DNA of 64,000 bases from contig JAHLJT010000631.1 in the NCBI GenBank assembly GCA_031308135.1, positions 214,529,773-214,593,772 on the forward strand. The letters run 5' to 3'. Both the position numbers and the translations under genes were made by a program. The notes under the pieces are model-generated. The model was not told where the DNA came from, ran no database searches, and was given only the letters and a program-made list of their open reading frames with translations. Position 1 is the stretch's first letter. The number at the start of each line of letters is the position of its first letter. Origin of the DNA: Acheta domesticus. Taxonomy: Eukaryota > Arthropoda > Insecta > Orthoptera > Gryllidae. Of the stretch, positions 36,763-48,298 are shown piece by piece.

Positions 36763-39700
36763 CCAAGGAGGTTATAATACATGGAGGCGACATCGGCTCC
36801 CAAAAGTGAAGCCAATCGCTGGTGTGTCCGCCATGATTTGTAGCTCAAAACATTGGAGTGCGTCTCGGCTTGCTAGCCAGAGAATATAAGTTGCTACATT
36901 GCTAGCTACATTCTTTTTGTTTATTGCTTTGCGTTCGTCTGTACCGCGAGGTATTTATTTTTATTCTTGGGAGAAAACATTTAATGAACATTTTTTCTCA
37001 GTGAAATAAATTGTTTGGAGGTATATTTCATACAAAACAGCGGCAAGGTTTTGGAAAATGCCTAAAAAAATGTTCTAAGTCATATTTACGGTTATATTTT
37101 CACATTTTTAGGTCATAAATGCTTACATATTTCCAACATTTTTACGTCATAAACATCTGGGCCCTACTCATGCACATTGCATGCTCAATTGACTCTGCAG
37201 TCACCACCAATGCTTGACAAAATTTGAAAATTAAATACTGCAGTATTATTGAGAATCAATGTTAATAAAATCAATAATTTCACACTAACTATTTTGTTTA
37301 TTAGCGACTTTATTTTGCTTTTTCTTTCTGTAAGTCTGTCATCAGTTGTATTGAAAACATTAATTATAACAACTAAAATAAGTTCTAATTAAATGTGAAG
37401 ATTTTGATCTACATCTGACAAGTATAAATTCAAGCTAGTTGTGCTACAACAGAATTTATGTTCTCGCGTTATTTCTAAATTGGTAATTTTTAAAATATAC
37501 TGAAATATACCTTTTATCATCGTCTCATCACGAGTGTGGTTGTAATTATGGCCTGTTCCAAATTTATATTAAGATTTGGGCGCCAGAAACAGGTTACATT
37601 AATTACTACCAAAGTTTTCCCATCTAATTTAAACAAAATTATATAAACATCCAGCTAGCTTGGGTCGATGGGTCCGGATACAAATACTCGCTATCGCCTC
37701 GGTAGCCGATTACCTGATCTGCCAACTATACAGTATGGCGTGGAATCTGAAATGTAATAATTATATGCTTCCAACTAATTAAAGATTATGATTGACAAAT
37801 GAAAACTCCTTTCATTTCCAAAGAACAAAATTCAATAATTTATTTAACGTTAAGTTTTAACAATTAATTTTATGGTCATGACCTTTTAAATACGTTATCT
37901 CTTTTGTACTGCAGTATTTCTTTACCGTTTTGCTTGCCGACGCTCCGTAGTCGCTTCTCACTTGACCGTTGTTGGTTCCAAGTTTCGCTTCTCTCTTCCG
38001 GTCTTGCGCTGCTTCTGACACGTCCAGTCCACACTGCATAAACTACTTATCGGTTCTTATCCGATGCTCCCAGTTCCTAATCTTTCCCACTGGTTATGTA
38101 AAACATTAAAGTTCAACTGCAATATCCGAAAAACTATGCAAGTCCTCCGCGAATTCACTTCTGGCAAATAATTCTCAGAGTCCGAAAAAACTATTACTTC
38201 TCTCACAAAAAAATATACAAGTCCCACTTTCCTAATATAATGTCTGCAAACGATCTTTACACCACGACACCCAGAGTCAGAATGTTCTGTTCAATGCGTT
38301 CTTTAACCCTTTATGGTTCGGTAAGCGTCCCTCATTCTATTTTTTTCAAAACACAGCGGCAAAATTAGACTGTCTAATCTTCACTAGCCAACCCGTGCGT
38401 CTCTTACGAACCCAAGTAGCCGCGACCCCCGTCAGTCATTCGTTTTTGAACCAATCACATCTTATTTTCTTTAGCTATCTAGCCAGCGTCCTGACATCTT
38501 CAAGGCCTGTGTACAGTTTGTTGACCTTGCCAACCTCTGCGCTGTCGTTGCTAAGGCCGTATACCGCCATATTGTATACCCATTTATCCACCCCATGTAC
38601 AGCTAATATTATTAAATAAAATTTGTCATATTCCGGTATATCACAATACAGAGAGCGAGCTGGAAAGGTGACTAGCATTATTTTTATTTGCTTTTTGTTC
38701 TAGTTTTTTGCAGTTTTCATAAACACATGAAAATTTTAAGAAAAATTTGCAGTAATTTTTATGAAAAAAATTGTTTAAAAATATTGTATATTTCATGCAA
38801 AATTTTGCAAAGATTACTCATATTTTCATAAAATTGTACATAACCTTATTTCAAGATCTGTCTTTAAATATCATATTTCATTAAAAAAACAAACAAACAA
38901 AAAAACTATCTTCAATATTGGAATTGTAGGAAGACTTCAGAAACAATTCGGATCTAATGAATTTTTCAAAACATCAGGGATTTCAACAAAAATGAGACCT
39001 GCACTGTTCTTTCAAGCATCCTTTGTACTATCCAAGGAAGTCATTTACTATAAATAAGAACAAGATTTACCCACTTTTTACCTGGCCTGGCAATGAGAGT
39101 TTTTGTGTAAAAACTGTTTACATTCTCACCCCTACATTGTAAAATTTTTGTAAAATTATTTTGCGTTATTTAATAGTAATGTCACAACTGTAAACATTAA
39201 AATAAGTAAAATTGTACATCTGAAAAAATATTTTGTATTATCTGATTACCTTTTACAAAAAAGGTTGATTACAAAAAAATTAAATGTGTTCCCTTTTTGA
39301 ATTCCTTGAATCCCTTTGAGTTCCTGTAAGAAAGTAATTATACATATTTGTTTTTCCGAATACAATATTGAATTTGCATTAGAAGAATATTTGTTTTGAA
39401 AACATGTTCAAATTGATTTGGCTTCAGGAAAACTAAATTTGAACATATTTTAAATGTTGTTCTTGGCCATAGATTTCTCCTCAGTTCCATTATTAAAGCC
39501 TTAAATGCTTCTGTGCAAGGCAATTGGAATATAAATTTATCAGTGTGTTTGCTCAGGCAATTTGTTACCATTTCGTTCCAGAATTTTTAAATATTCAGGC
39601 TCCTTCCAAATTTACAATTTTCATTACTTTATGTCAAATTTGGAACATGATTAGCAGTTTTCACAACAATTTATGTGACATTAGTTTCAACTCCTTGCTT

Positions 39701-40106
39701 GTTGAACCTTCTAAAAGCTGTTGTACTCAGACTGTGTCCCCCCCCCTATTTTTAAGATATACATAAATTAAATTCTTATCAGCTTTACACAATTAATGAA
39801 ACCATTTTCAAAAATATTTCTTCTGACAATGAATTTTGGGGAGGTTTAATATATTTTCCAGGTCAGTTTTGCTTCATTATCTGAGTATTTCTGTCTGTTA
39901 ATTACAAATAATTATATATAAAACATCTTTCTTACGGAAATATTAAAATATGAATAAATAAAATACATGGGTGGAATGGTAGACTTCAGGCTTTTTGGGC
40001 TAATTGCAAAGCGGATAGCCTAACCGAGCTTGCAAGGGGCTGGAGTCATTTTCCGCAATGGGAAAGGTCGGCCATGCCGCTTCCATGCTTATTATAACCT
40101 CCTTGG
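36763..40106. mobile_element. Candidate long inverted-repeat DNA transposon with 6-bp target duplication
   Basis: The left end CCAAGGAGGTTATAATA (36763) and its reverse complement ending at 40106 are inverted, with weaker similarity for about 18 bp more. Direct AGTGAA sits immediately outside both ends (36757-36762 and 40107-40112). The 3344-bp interior contains the second LTR-like repeat and a small minus ORF (39338-39571) with no family assignment. I cannot name a superfamily. Chance pairing of two related solo ends is possible. Confidence 0.45.
37546..38645 (-). repeat. LTR-like repeat, copy 2
   Basis: It is collinear with 29295-30404 throughout: the TGTGATATACC start on the minus strand (38645), the same central blocks, and the TGGCGCCCAAA-like motif near the other end (37588-37598: gggcgccag). 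Divergence is moderate. No coding sequence. Confidence 0.5.
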
Positions 40107-40320
40107 AGTGAACACACCACCGTGGGTGCCACTGTTCCCGCCGGCCACACGAGTAACTGGAGAGACATCTGACGGCGTAGACTGAAATCTTGAGATCACG
40201 GCGCGAGGTTTGAAGAGCACCCGGAGAAATTAATCAATGGTTTCTAAATTATTTTATGTTACTTGTAGGCAAGTAATTTAAAATTACTACATCTTCAGTA
40301 CTATTATATTTAGTTATAGG
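38646..40320. other. No gene recognised
   Basis: AT-rich sequence with family-like phrases at 38890-39010 ('gaattgtaggaagacttcag', 'caaaaatgagacctgcac') that echo the Helentron/DINE-like repeats at 51180-51590. The ORFs at 39338-39571 and 39524-39766 overlap on opposite strands and have no domain I recognise. Confidence 0.4.
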
Positions 40321-40640
40321 ATGAGGCCGAAAATTTTGGAACTTTTGCAATTTTCAAAAAAGCAGGGATTTTAGCAAAAATTAGACCTACGCTATCCAAT
40401 GGCAATACTCAATCAGAAACTTTGGAGCCATTGTTGAGAAAATTTTGAAACGTAATTGAAGCTTCGTGTCAAGTACCCCCAAAAATAAAACTAACAGGAC
40501 ATTGAGTTCCTTTAAATTATTGGGGAATATCAATTTTGGAGAAAATCGCCTAAACGGTTTAGGTGCTAGCGTTGAAATACGGACGGATGGATAGACGCTT
40601 TCGCCGTCAATCGATTTTTCGCTGCTACTACGAGCTTTCG
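40321..40640 (+). repeat. Helentron/DINE-like fragment
   Basis: It contains the body phrase 'ttggagccattgttgagaaa', the 'gtgtcaagtacccccaaa' block, the 'cggtttaggtgctagcgttg' block and a short ACGG microsatellite, in the family order. The 3' palindromic tail is missing. Confidence 0.65.
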
Positions 40641-40689
40641 AAGCTTTTACGCTGCGCTACTTCTTTCTATTAAGTTGGCGATCAAATTT

Positions 40690-41870
40690 CTATTCAGTTG
40701 ACCACCTAATACCAGAGGAACAATTTGGATTCCGGAAATGAAGATCAACACTACAAGTCATCTCCGTTTTGCAAGCAGACCTACAAGATGCCCTCAGGAT
40801 ACCCAAAGGAAAACAGCATTCATCGGTTACAGCAAGGCATTTGACTCCATAGTTCGCGAAAATATAAAAGGAAAACTCGAAGAAATGCTTGGACCAGAAA
40901 CCTATCTCGCAACCACCACAATAAACATGCTAAAACACACCATCACCGCAGACAATATCATTGAAAGATCTAAAGCAGTCACTCAAACTAACGGGGTACT
41001 ACAAGGAGACCCCCTGAGCCCCTATTGTACAATATCGCAACAGCTGATATAATACAAGCGGTAACCACAGAAAGTACCAAAGCATACCTCTATGCCGACG
41101 ACATGGCCTTATCCTCCAAAAACCACGAAGATTACAAAATAGCATAAACAAACTCGCAACATGGGCCGAGGAAAAACGGACTGAAAATCAACATCAACAA
41201 AAGCGCACTAATGATCTTCAGAAGAGAGGGAAAGGTAGCGGAGAAAGAAAAGCTAAAGATTGGAACCGAAAAACTCGAAGTAGTTAATGACTACAAATAT
41301 TTAGGAATTACCATGCAGACATCAGGAACCACCTTCAACAAACACGTAAAACAAAATGCAATCGCCGCCGTAGCTGCAATGAGAGACGTCAGACAAATAA
41401 GAAAATTATCCTTACAAACGGCAATGAAAATTTTCAAAACAAAGATAATAACTATATTAACATATGGAATCCACATAATAGGAGAACACCTGAAACTGAG
41501 AGTTCTAAAAGTACTAGAAAACATCAAGGCACTGTACCTGAAGAAAGTACTAGGCGTATCAAAATACACACCATCCAGATATGTATATCTACTAACCAGA
41601 GAACCCTTCCTAATTAAGGACCTAAGATATAATCTATTACTGTACCATCTACCCCAGCATACAACAAACTGCTAGCGGAAAGACAACAGTAGAGAGAAGA
41701 GGTGGAAGAACTTTTCTACTGCACGAGTGCCATGACTGACAGGAGTTGGACAAAAACAAACCAGGAAATGAGAAGTGTAGTAAACAGATTAGCAGTGCAT
41801 GGATTCCACCATAAACTCTGCAAGACAACTACACATCACACCGCCAGTGATCTATGCGTGTGCAAACTGT
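40690..41870 (+). pseudogene. Non-LTR retrotransposon RT relic, first fragment
   Basis: Conceptual translation in mixed frames gives EEQFGFRK, FIGYSKAFDSI (expected FIDYSKAFD), QTNGVLQGDPLSP, YADDMALSSKN at about 41093, then a long open C-terminal part (41211-41675) with VNDYKYLGITMQTSGTTF and LKKVLGVSKYTPSRYVYLL. The last part (about 41755-41870) reads EMRSVVNRLAVHGFHH and a Cys-rich stretch. There are stops at about 40738, 41052 and 41150. The domain order is that of an AP-endonuclease-class LINE, jockey/R1-like; the clade is not certain. It is inactive, and the 5' endonuclease is absent. Confidence 0.86.
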
Positions 41871-42400
41871 GAAACGAAAAGTGTACCAAGTACCTCATTT
41901 CAAATACTTAGGGGTGACACTACAAAAAAATGGTAGAAATTTCGCCAAGTATATTGCAGAGAAAACCTCTCAAGCAATGATCGCAATCAATGAAATCAAA
42001 GTTTATTAGGCTTTTGGACATGAACATAGCAATGAAGCTTTTTCAAGCAAAAGTCTTATCAGTCATTACATATGGTATTGATATCACCTGGGAAAAACTC
42101 ACAATAGGAAATCTACATGACCTGGAAAAAGTGAAAGCCACATTTTTAAAACGAGCATTGGGCGTATCTAAAAGAACAAGATCTAGACTGGCATATGTAC
42201 TTGCTCAGGAAGCATTCTTGATAGAAGAACTCAGACTACAATTCCTCCTGCCAAATACTAAGACAGCAAAACTATTCCTACAAAGCCTGAACAAGAAAAG
42301 AGAAGAAATATGGCCAGAGCTTTATACGTCTGAAGCAATGCGCAACAGAGCGCTCAATGCCCCGAAAGGGGTTTAGAGACGCGTCATGGAGGAATATACA
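41870..42400 (+). pseudogene. Second C-terminal fragment of the same LINE family, joined head-to-tail
   Basis: Directly after the first fragment, sequence restarts in the middle of the family: VPHFKYLGVTLQKNGRNF, then, after a frame break near 42000, MNIAMKLFQAKVLSVITYGI, LKRALGVSKRTRSRLAYVL and REEIWPELYTSEAM, ending at 42376. The first fragment already contains this region, so this is a partial duplication or a second insertion. Not functional. Confidence 0.83.
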
Positions 42401-42677
42401 ACAGGAGGGGAAACTCTCGCTGTTTGAGAGTATGGACTAGAGGAGTCGCTAGCGTCGTTTCCGTGTGGCGACATCTATTTTAAGGTACATGCGTAATTTC
42501 AAACCCTGCTTCGGTAATTTGCTCGTCAGATAGCGATGCGAGCTTATGAACCTTCTACCATTCATTTCATCCACTAATTTATTTTTTTGCTGAAGAGACG
42601 GCGATGCTCATGGCAACGTGTTTGTTTGTGACATTTCGTTTGCGAGCTTTTTTGGTGGTGTATGTCAAGTGTTGCAG
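42401..42677. other. Probable promoter/leader of the THAP-like exon
   Basis: No ORF. The sequence loses repeat character and becomes moderately GC-balanced before the exon at 42678. No defined promoter motif was identified. Confidence 0.3.
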
Positions 42678-42774
42678 ATGACAATGACTAAATGTTGGGC
42701 CCAAGGATGTGCCAATGTTGTTCGGCAGGATAATGAAAATAAAGTTTCTTCAGGTTTTCCTCCGAAATGGGAAG
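42678..42774 (+). pseudogene. THAP-like first exon, orphan
   Basis: The 97-bp exon opens MTMTKCWAQGCANVVRQD and ends at a consensus donor (gaag|gtgagt). The Cys-x4-Cys-x-Asn opening resembles the start of the C2CH zinc finger of THAP DNA-binding domains. A good acceptor follows at 42991-42996 (tttcattacag), but in phase it leads to a stop within eight codons (after GHSAPS). The remaining THAP motifs (Trp, CxxHF) are not found downstream, so this looks like the first exon of a lost or non-coding gene. The THAP assignment rests on a short match. Confidence 0.35.
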
Positions 42775-42996
42775 GTGAGTGAAATATTTTGAGTTATGAT
42801 GAGTTACTGTAATTGAACGGTATTTCCGTCTAGTGTTGTGCAATTTCATGTATCGTTCCGAACATTTCAGATACCTTAAGAGTTTAATGTCATTATTTTA
42901 TAGGCCTAAATTTTAATAGTGTACCACCTTGATGCTTGAGAATTTCGGGTGTGGTGTTCCTGCATTACATATTTCAAATATATGCTTTCATTACAG

Positions 42997-44440
42997 GTCA
43001 CTCGGCACCAAGTCTGTAACCTGAAGCATAGAATCCGATCATCGGGAGAAGTAAGAGAAGAAGAGGTCTGAATCGCATGAAAATATCCTTGAGTAATTCA
43101 CTTGAATACCACTGATTCATAAATAAATAGGCAAAGCAACAGTAGTATTCCAACCTCAATAAATAAGTTTTTATTTATACAATTTTTTTCACTAGCTTTG
43201 CACCACAAATGGATACTTCTTTGCAGTCCATTGTGTTGAATTTAAGCTTTTAAATCTTACCAGTTTATTACCCTCCAATTACATGGTTTGAATGAAAATG
43301 TGATGAATTACATGTGATTTAAACTAATAATATTCATATTAGGATATGTAGCTTCTTCAAACTATACTGCAGATCTGGAAGAGGTTAAAATATCAGGAGG
43401 TCTGAATGACATGTTTCTGGATGTATAACTATGTATATAAGAATATCTTCTCCTATCTACAATCTAGTGGAAAGAATTTCTGTAATTTGTAATAATTTTT
43501 AATGGTGTTGTCAAACTAATTGACTGTATATGTAATTCAACAACTTCACATTTCAAAATCACCATTTAATCAGGATTAATAAAATGTATAAATATGTTAC
43601 TATTGCTGTTACAGAATTTATACGAATTTCTAATGTAATTGTTTTAAGGTTCTTACGTGAATGTTAGGTTCAATTAAACTATTTTTAATTATGGAACATG
43701 AATTATCACAAAAATACAGGTAATACACGCAAATATGCAGGTAGATTTTATTTTCCTTGCAAGAAAAGTGTCATGAATGCAGTGTTTGATTCTTAGCCCA
43801 ATTGATAGAGATGTCTGCATAACAGAAGTCATGAACTCGGATCCAAGAGGTACCAAATATTTCCTTTGTGACAATTTATTTCTATGATTATGTGGTGTAT
43901 TAACAGTGTCGTAGTCATGACATAAATTGATAGTAAAATAAACTACATCTGATCTAAGATGTAAATCATTTTATGTTGATATGAAAGCATTTCTGCTAAT
44001 TATAAAATTGATTCGTTTTGTGTTATAATATGAAAAGATGGTGGAGATACAATTATAATTTTATTAACACATACTATATTTGTATGTCAAAATCTATTTA
44101 AATAGTAATTTGATGGTGTCTACAATACCAGATTATTATTCTTCTGTATTTGTATTGTACTTATGTTATCATGTAAGATTGTTTTCAGAATAAATTTTAT
44201 GAATACAGAAAAAAGTTTGTTTTTATTAGTTGCCAACTTTTTCTTCCCTTGCTTAAATTTTGTATTTTTTATACAGCGCGCCAATATCGTTGTACGTGCT
44301 GTTATGGAGGTTATTATTTACATTGTATGCCCAAAAAGTAGATCGAGTACCGTGCACCTGAGCCAGCTGGTTCAGCGATCAAGAAGTATCCATTCTGGCC
44401 ACAGAGTGCAGTGTTGTCGATTTAACTCCTGTACCTTATT
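42997..44440. other. No intact gene; possible SINE remnant
   Basis: An exon-like segment begins at 42997. At about 43796-43850 a tRNA-like block (tagcccaattgatagag ... gaactcggatcc) resembles degenerate A and B boxes of a tRNA-derived SINE. The rest is AT-rich with no coding signal. Confidence 0.35.
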
Positions 44441-44444
44441 GTAG

Positions 44445-44985
44445 ATGGTGCCACACGAGTTTCCACTCCTGTTCTATATTCCTCCATGGACGCGTTGCGA
44501 CAATTGTAGACGCAACAAATGTAAAATAAAAACAAATAAAAACTGGATGTCAGCAAACTACGAGATGCGTCACGTGGTTACGAGGTCCGCAGTGCATGGT
44601 TTTCACCATCTGATGTGTAAACAGAAGTCTTTCCACGATCCAGATGAAACTGCGTGTGCGAACTCTGCGGTAACCCCTGCGATCGATATCATATTCTGCA
44701 GTGTAAAGAAAGAACAATGTCAATCAACCAGTATGTTCGGATGAACTATAGGGAGTGCGACTTAGTTATGTCTTTTACGGTGATATTTTTGTTTTTATTG
44801 TATTATTCCATGTAATCAAGAGATTGCACACACGTGCGTTTTCCAGTGTAATAAATAAAAAAGTGTACCAAGTATCATGTGCTTTCATGCACGGAAAACA
44901 ACAAAACCATTACGGAGCTCTGCTCCGAAGACTGAACTATAAACTCCATGCACATTTGTGCGCATTTCTTAATTATTATTATTAA
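44445..44985 (+). pseudogene. LINE C-terminal fragment with 3' tail
   Basis: A third fragment of the LINE family at 40690-42400: EMRHVVTRSAVHGFHHLMCK matches EMRSVVNRLAVHGFHHKLCK of the first fragment. It is followed (frame-shifted) by a CxLC-type Cys-rich segment with RYHILQC. The 3' end is a short ATT-repeat tail at 44969-44985. It ends about 200 bp before the SEM1 start codon. Confidence 0.8.
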
Positions 44986-45187
44986 GTTGGCGACATTGGA
45001 ACGTTATTTTCTGGCAACACTGCGAGCAGTTGTCAAGCGCACGTTCTGGAGCGCAACGAGTTATTCTGTTATTTTTGTGCAGTGAATGCCTGTGAGATCG
45101 GTCGAGTCACGTTGGTGTTTGGTGTCAGAGACGCGGATTCAGTGGCTGGTGTTTTTTGGAGAACGTAGCGAAGTACAGTAAATTACA
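44986..45187 (+). promoter_or_regulatory. SEM1: SEM1 promoter and 5' UTR region
   Basis: This 200-bp interval between a LINE tail and the SEM1 ATG is more GC-balanced than its surroundings and contains 'ctggcaacactgcgagcag'. No TATA box is evident. All sequence needed for transcription start either lies here or is borrowed from the adjacent LINE fragment. The extent is inferred, not observed. Confidence 0.45.
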
Positions 45188-45600
45188 ATGACTGACAAGG
45201 CGAAGGTTGATCTCGGACTTCTTGAAGAAGACGACGAATTTGAAGAATTTCCCACTGAAGGTAAGGTGCCCTAACCTATTTCGTCTTGTTCAAATTAAAA
45301 TTGTTAAATATCACCTTTGTCTTAAATGTCTGCAGATTGGACTGGAAAGGACGAAGATGATGAAGATATTAGTGTTTGGGAAGATAATTGGGATGATGAT
45401 AATGTAGAAGATGATTTCAGTTTACAATTAAGGTACACTAAGAAAATATGAAAGGCAGTCGTTTATTTTGTGATATAAATGTAATTTTTATATCATTTAG
45501 GTAATAACATTCTCAAAGTATCTATATATAATGTGAATTTATTTTCAGAGCTGAATTGGAGAAACAAGGAATCAAACCTGAACCTGTCCAACAATCATAA
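45188..45600 (+). CDS. SEM1: SEM1/DSS1, 26S proteasome lid subunit
   Basis: Three coding exons, 45188-45260, 45336-45432 and 45549-45600, with GT-AG introns of 75 and 116 bp, give a 73-aa acidic protein (human about 70 aa). The family signatures are intact: [16 protein letters not shown] near the start, the tryptophan motif [16 protein letters not shown], and the C-terminal helix [13 protein letters not shown]1/DSS1 is an intrinsically disordered subunit of the 26S proteasome regulatory lid; it binds ubiquitin and stabilises lid assembly, and it also partners BRCA2 in homologous recombination and TREX-2 in mRNA export. Start chosen at the only ATG giving the conserved N-terminus. No damage seen. 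Splice sites: gaag|gtaagg, ctgcag|att, aag|gtacac, ttcag|agc. Confidence 0.97.
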
Positions 45601-46336
45601 TTTCATCAATGATCTCTGATTAGTTCTATAAAATCCAGAAAATATTGTGTTCATGCCACTCTTGGGAAGAACTTGTCTTAACTATGTAAACTTTATAAAA
45701 AGTGCTGTGTGTGGACCTTGGAAGATTCAAATGAATGAATTTTTGAAAACCTCACCTTTTTGAAAGACTAAACTTGTATCCTCAGCAAACCTAATTATTT
45801 TTATGAAAGACGTTTTCGTTATTTGCTTTTGAGCAATGATATAACTTCACCTTAATTTGTCACACTGCTAAATTGAAAAGGTTGCAATTGAGAGCTTGCA
45901 GATACTATTCTCTACGTACCATTGTGTATTAAAGTTTGAACATGCCACCTTTTCATTTACATCTTTTCAGTTGTAAATTTTGTTTGAAGTTCATAATCAA
46001 GGGTACCCTATGTAGAGGATGTTTAGGTATATTTCTAGGCTGGATTTAACATGCATTATGCTCAGTAATTGAACATAATGAATATTTTTGTAGACAAGGC
46101 TTCTGCATTTACAATGAGACTTTACCAATTTTATTCCCGATTGGTAGATCGGGAGTTTGTGCCTCTAAATTACTTTGTAATAGATTTACCATAATTGCTC
46201 TCTCTCTCCAGGTGTCTACATAGGGTACCTTGTCTTCACTGAAGCTCTAATTTGATTTCATTTATATTGGAATTTCTTTTGATCACTTGCTAACACTATA
46301 AATAATTTCAAAGAAGCAAATTTGTATAAATTCTAA

Positions 46337-46342
46337 AATAAA
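46337..46342 (+). terminator. Candidate SEM1 poly(A) signal
   Basis: AATAAA about 737 bp after the SEM1 stop codon. An ATTAAA variant near 45928 is a closer alternative. Confidence 0.5.
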
Positions 46343-47429
46343 TGTTGTTCTTTTAAAAGTTTGTCACTGAAAATTATTTTTAAAATTCCCTAAACACGCT
46401 CCCACAATTTTAATTTCAAAGAGGGCCCAAATTAGCAAAAAGAAATAATGAGGGGCCAGGACAACCATACTTTTCTTTAAAAAAAATCAATGTAAATAAC
46501 ACATCTTTTATTTAGTATGCAATAAAATAATTTTTATTTCTTGATAAGAGTGGGTTTCATTTCATGCTGGCATGCTGCAAGTAACATTCCTACACTTCCG
46601 TCCGTGTGAAATCCAATAGTTGCATAGAAGAGTGTTGGGATGTTTCACTGTAAATTGTTGAAATTGAACTCTCATTGCAAATGGTTGCTATGTAGACACA
46701 GAAATCTACAGTGCAACAAGAAAAAAATTCTTATTTTGTGGGAGCAGTGTGTACAACTAGCAGCAACAAACAAAATTGTATATAAAAATAATTTCAAGTT
46801 TTTCCAAAAAATAGAATCAATGGTAGTCTTATTAATTTTAGACAGCATTCATGTTACAAATATACTACGAGAAACTGTCCATTGCTTCAACATCACTGCA
46901 TCATTCCCAATTCTGGTCACTAGTGAATAACATAGAAGCTTTACTAAACCAGTCCTTCACTTTGAGATAGGCAAAACAAAGCATGCTCTTCTAAATTGTT
47001 GTTGTCGGCAAAGTACAGCAACATGACTGAAAGACCCATCACATGTAGCCAAGTTTTCTCACAAGATTAAGGTATGATTATAACCAGTTAGAATGGGGTT
47101 TAACTTTAATACGTTTTGTTATAAGTCTGGATTTTTTTTCTATATGGTGAAAAACATTCAGAACTGAAAATTGTCTCATAGTTAAAGTAACATTATTACC
47201 CACTTTTAATCCTTTTCCTTAATATAGTTATTTTGTGTTAAATGTGATTATGACTACCCACCCTTAAAAGAGTGGTTTAATAAGTTTATCAGTCACGTGC
47301 GTCTTTAACCTCTGTTAATGTGCAACACTACAGGTCAGTTAAGTGCACTTGTACCTACTTGTATGTTAAGAAATTTAACAACCTTAGCAATGACAAACGA
47401 CCATCCATTCATCACAAGCCAAATATTTG
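46343..47429. other. Intergenic; no gene recognised
   Basis: AT-rich with a 96-aa ORF at 46640-46930 that has no recognisable domain. No repeats with clear ends were found. Confidence 0.4.
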
Positions 47430-47433
47430 TTAA

Positions 47434-48014
47434 CCCAGGAGAGGTGGCGTGGGGTCTTTTGTGACCCCACATATCTTTGTTTAGCTGCAGTTGCCTAATT
47501 TTGCGAGTCAGAACCTTTGCATTTCACATACCTTTCGTCATATTCCTTACCTTTTGTCTGAAATTTTTTCAAAATTTTATATGTAATAATTTATCTATAA
47601 ATGTTTGTAAAACCAATACAAACGCCTTAAAATTTGTACTTTTTCTAAGTTGTATTGATTGTCTTTGAATCATTTTGTTTGTTCTTATGTGAGACAATGA
47701 TAGAAAATGAAACTTACTGAATTTTCTGATACCTTTGTCATTGAAATATTCAGAAAAATGTAAATGGAGTCACTACATAAAATGAAAGATAAATGATAAT
47801 TTTGTCCTTTTATTCATTTCAATTCCTCATTTACATGTGTGTTTATAATAGTGCATTATGTTTATACAACCTTAAAAATGATTGATTATTATTAAAATAA
47901 CTAATTTCGCACTTATTTCTTGCTAAATATAATTTATAAAGAAATAGTTTAAAGGGGACAGAAATGACCCCTGTGCCACCTCTAACGTAACTAGCAACCG
48001 CCACCTCTCCAGGG
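47434..48014. mobile_element. piggyBac-type MITE flanked by TTAA
   Basis: This 581-bp element starts CCCAGGAGAGGTGGCG and ends with the complement of CCCTGGAGAGGTGGCG. It is flanked by TTAA at 47430-47433 and 48015-48018. TTAA targeting and CCC...GGG ends are diagnostic of the piggyBac superfamily. GGGGTC/GACCCC motifs lie just inside both ends. No transposase; the ORFs inside are incidental. It was presumably mobilised in trans. Confidence 0.88.
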
Positions 48015-48091
48015 TTAAGAAAAGAAAAAAACATGGCAATGAACAAAAGCAATCAGATTCAGACAATTGAGAATAAAAGTACTAACTCATG

Positions 48092-48298
48092 TTAGTTTTT
48101 AGGATAACTATCATTAATTGTAATAGAATTAATAGTACAAGTAGAAAAATGTATATTTGCTAAATTAACCTCATTTCCCTGGCATTCCATCTCATGGATC
48201 TCTCCTACAGTAATCATATGTACCAACAATGTGACAGTGTCACCACTGGAAGTCAACACATCAATTTCTTTAGATTCAGGAGAATTATTTGCATCCAT
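48092..48298 (-). CDS. Small ORF, possible first exon (uncertain)
   Basis: The 68-aa minus ORF begins MDANNSPESKEIDVLTSSGD after a reasonable start context (aacATGG). Its first 40 residues look more protein-like than the AT-rich tail, with a weak donor candidate (gag|gttaat) near its middle. I do not recognise it, and no matching downstream exon was identified on the minus strand. It may be a chance ORF. Confidence 0.2.
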   Translation of the reverse strand: MDANNSPESKEIDVLTSSGDTVTLLVHMITVGEIHEMECQGNEVNLANIHFSTCTINSITINDSYPKN

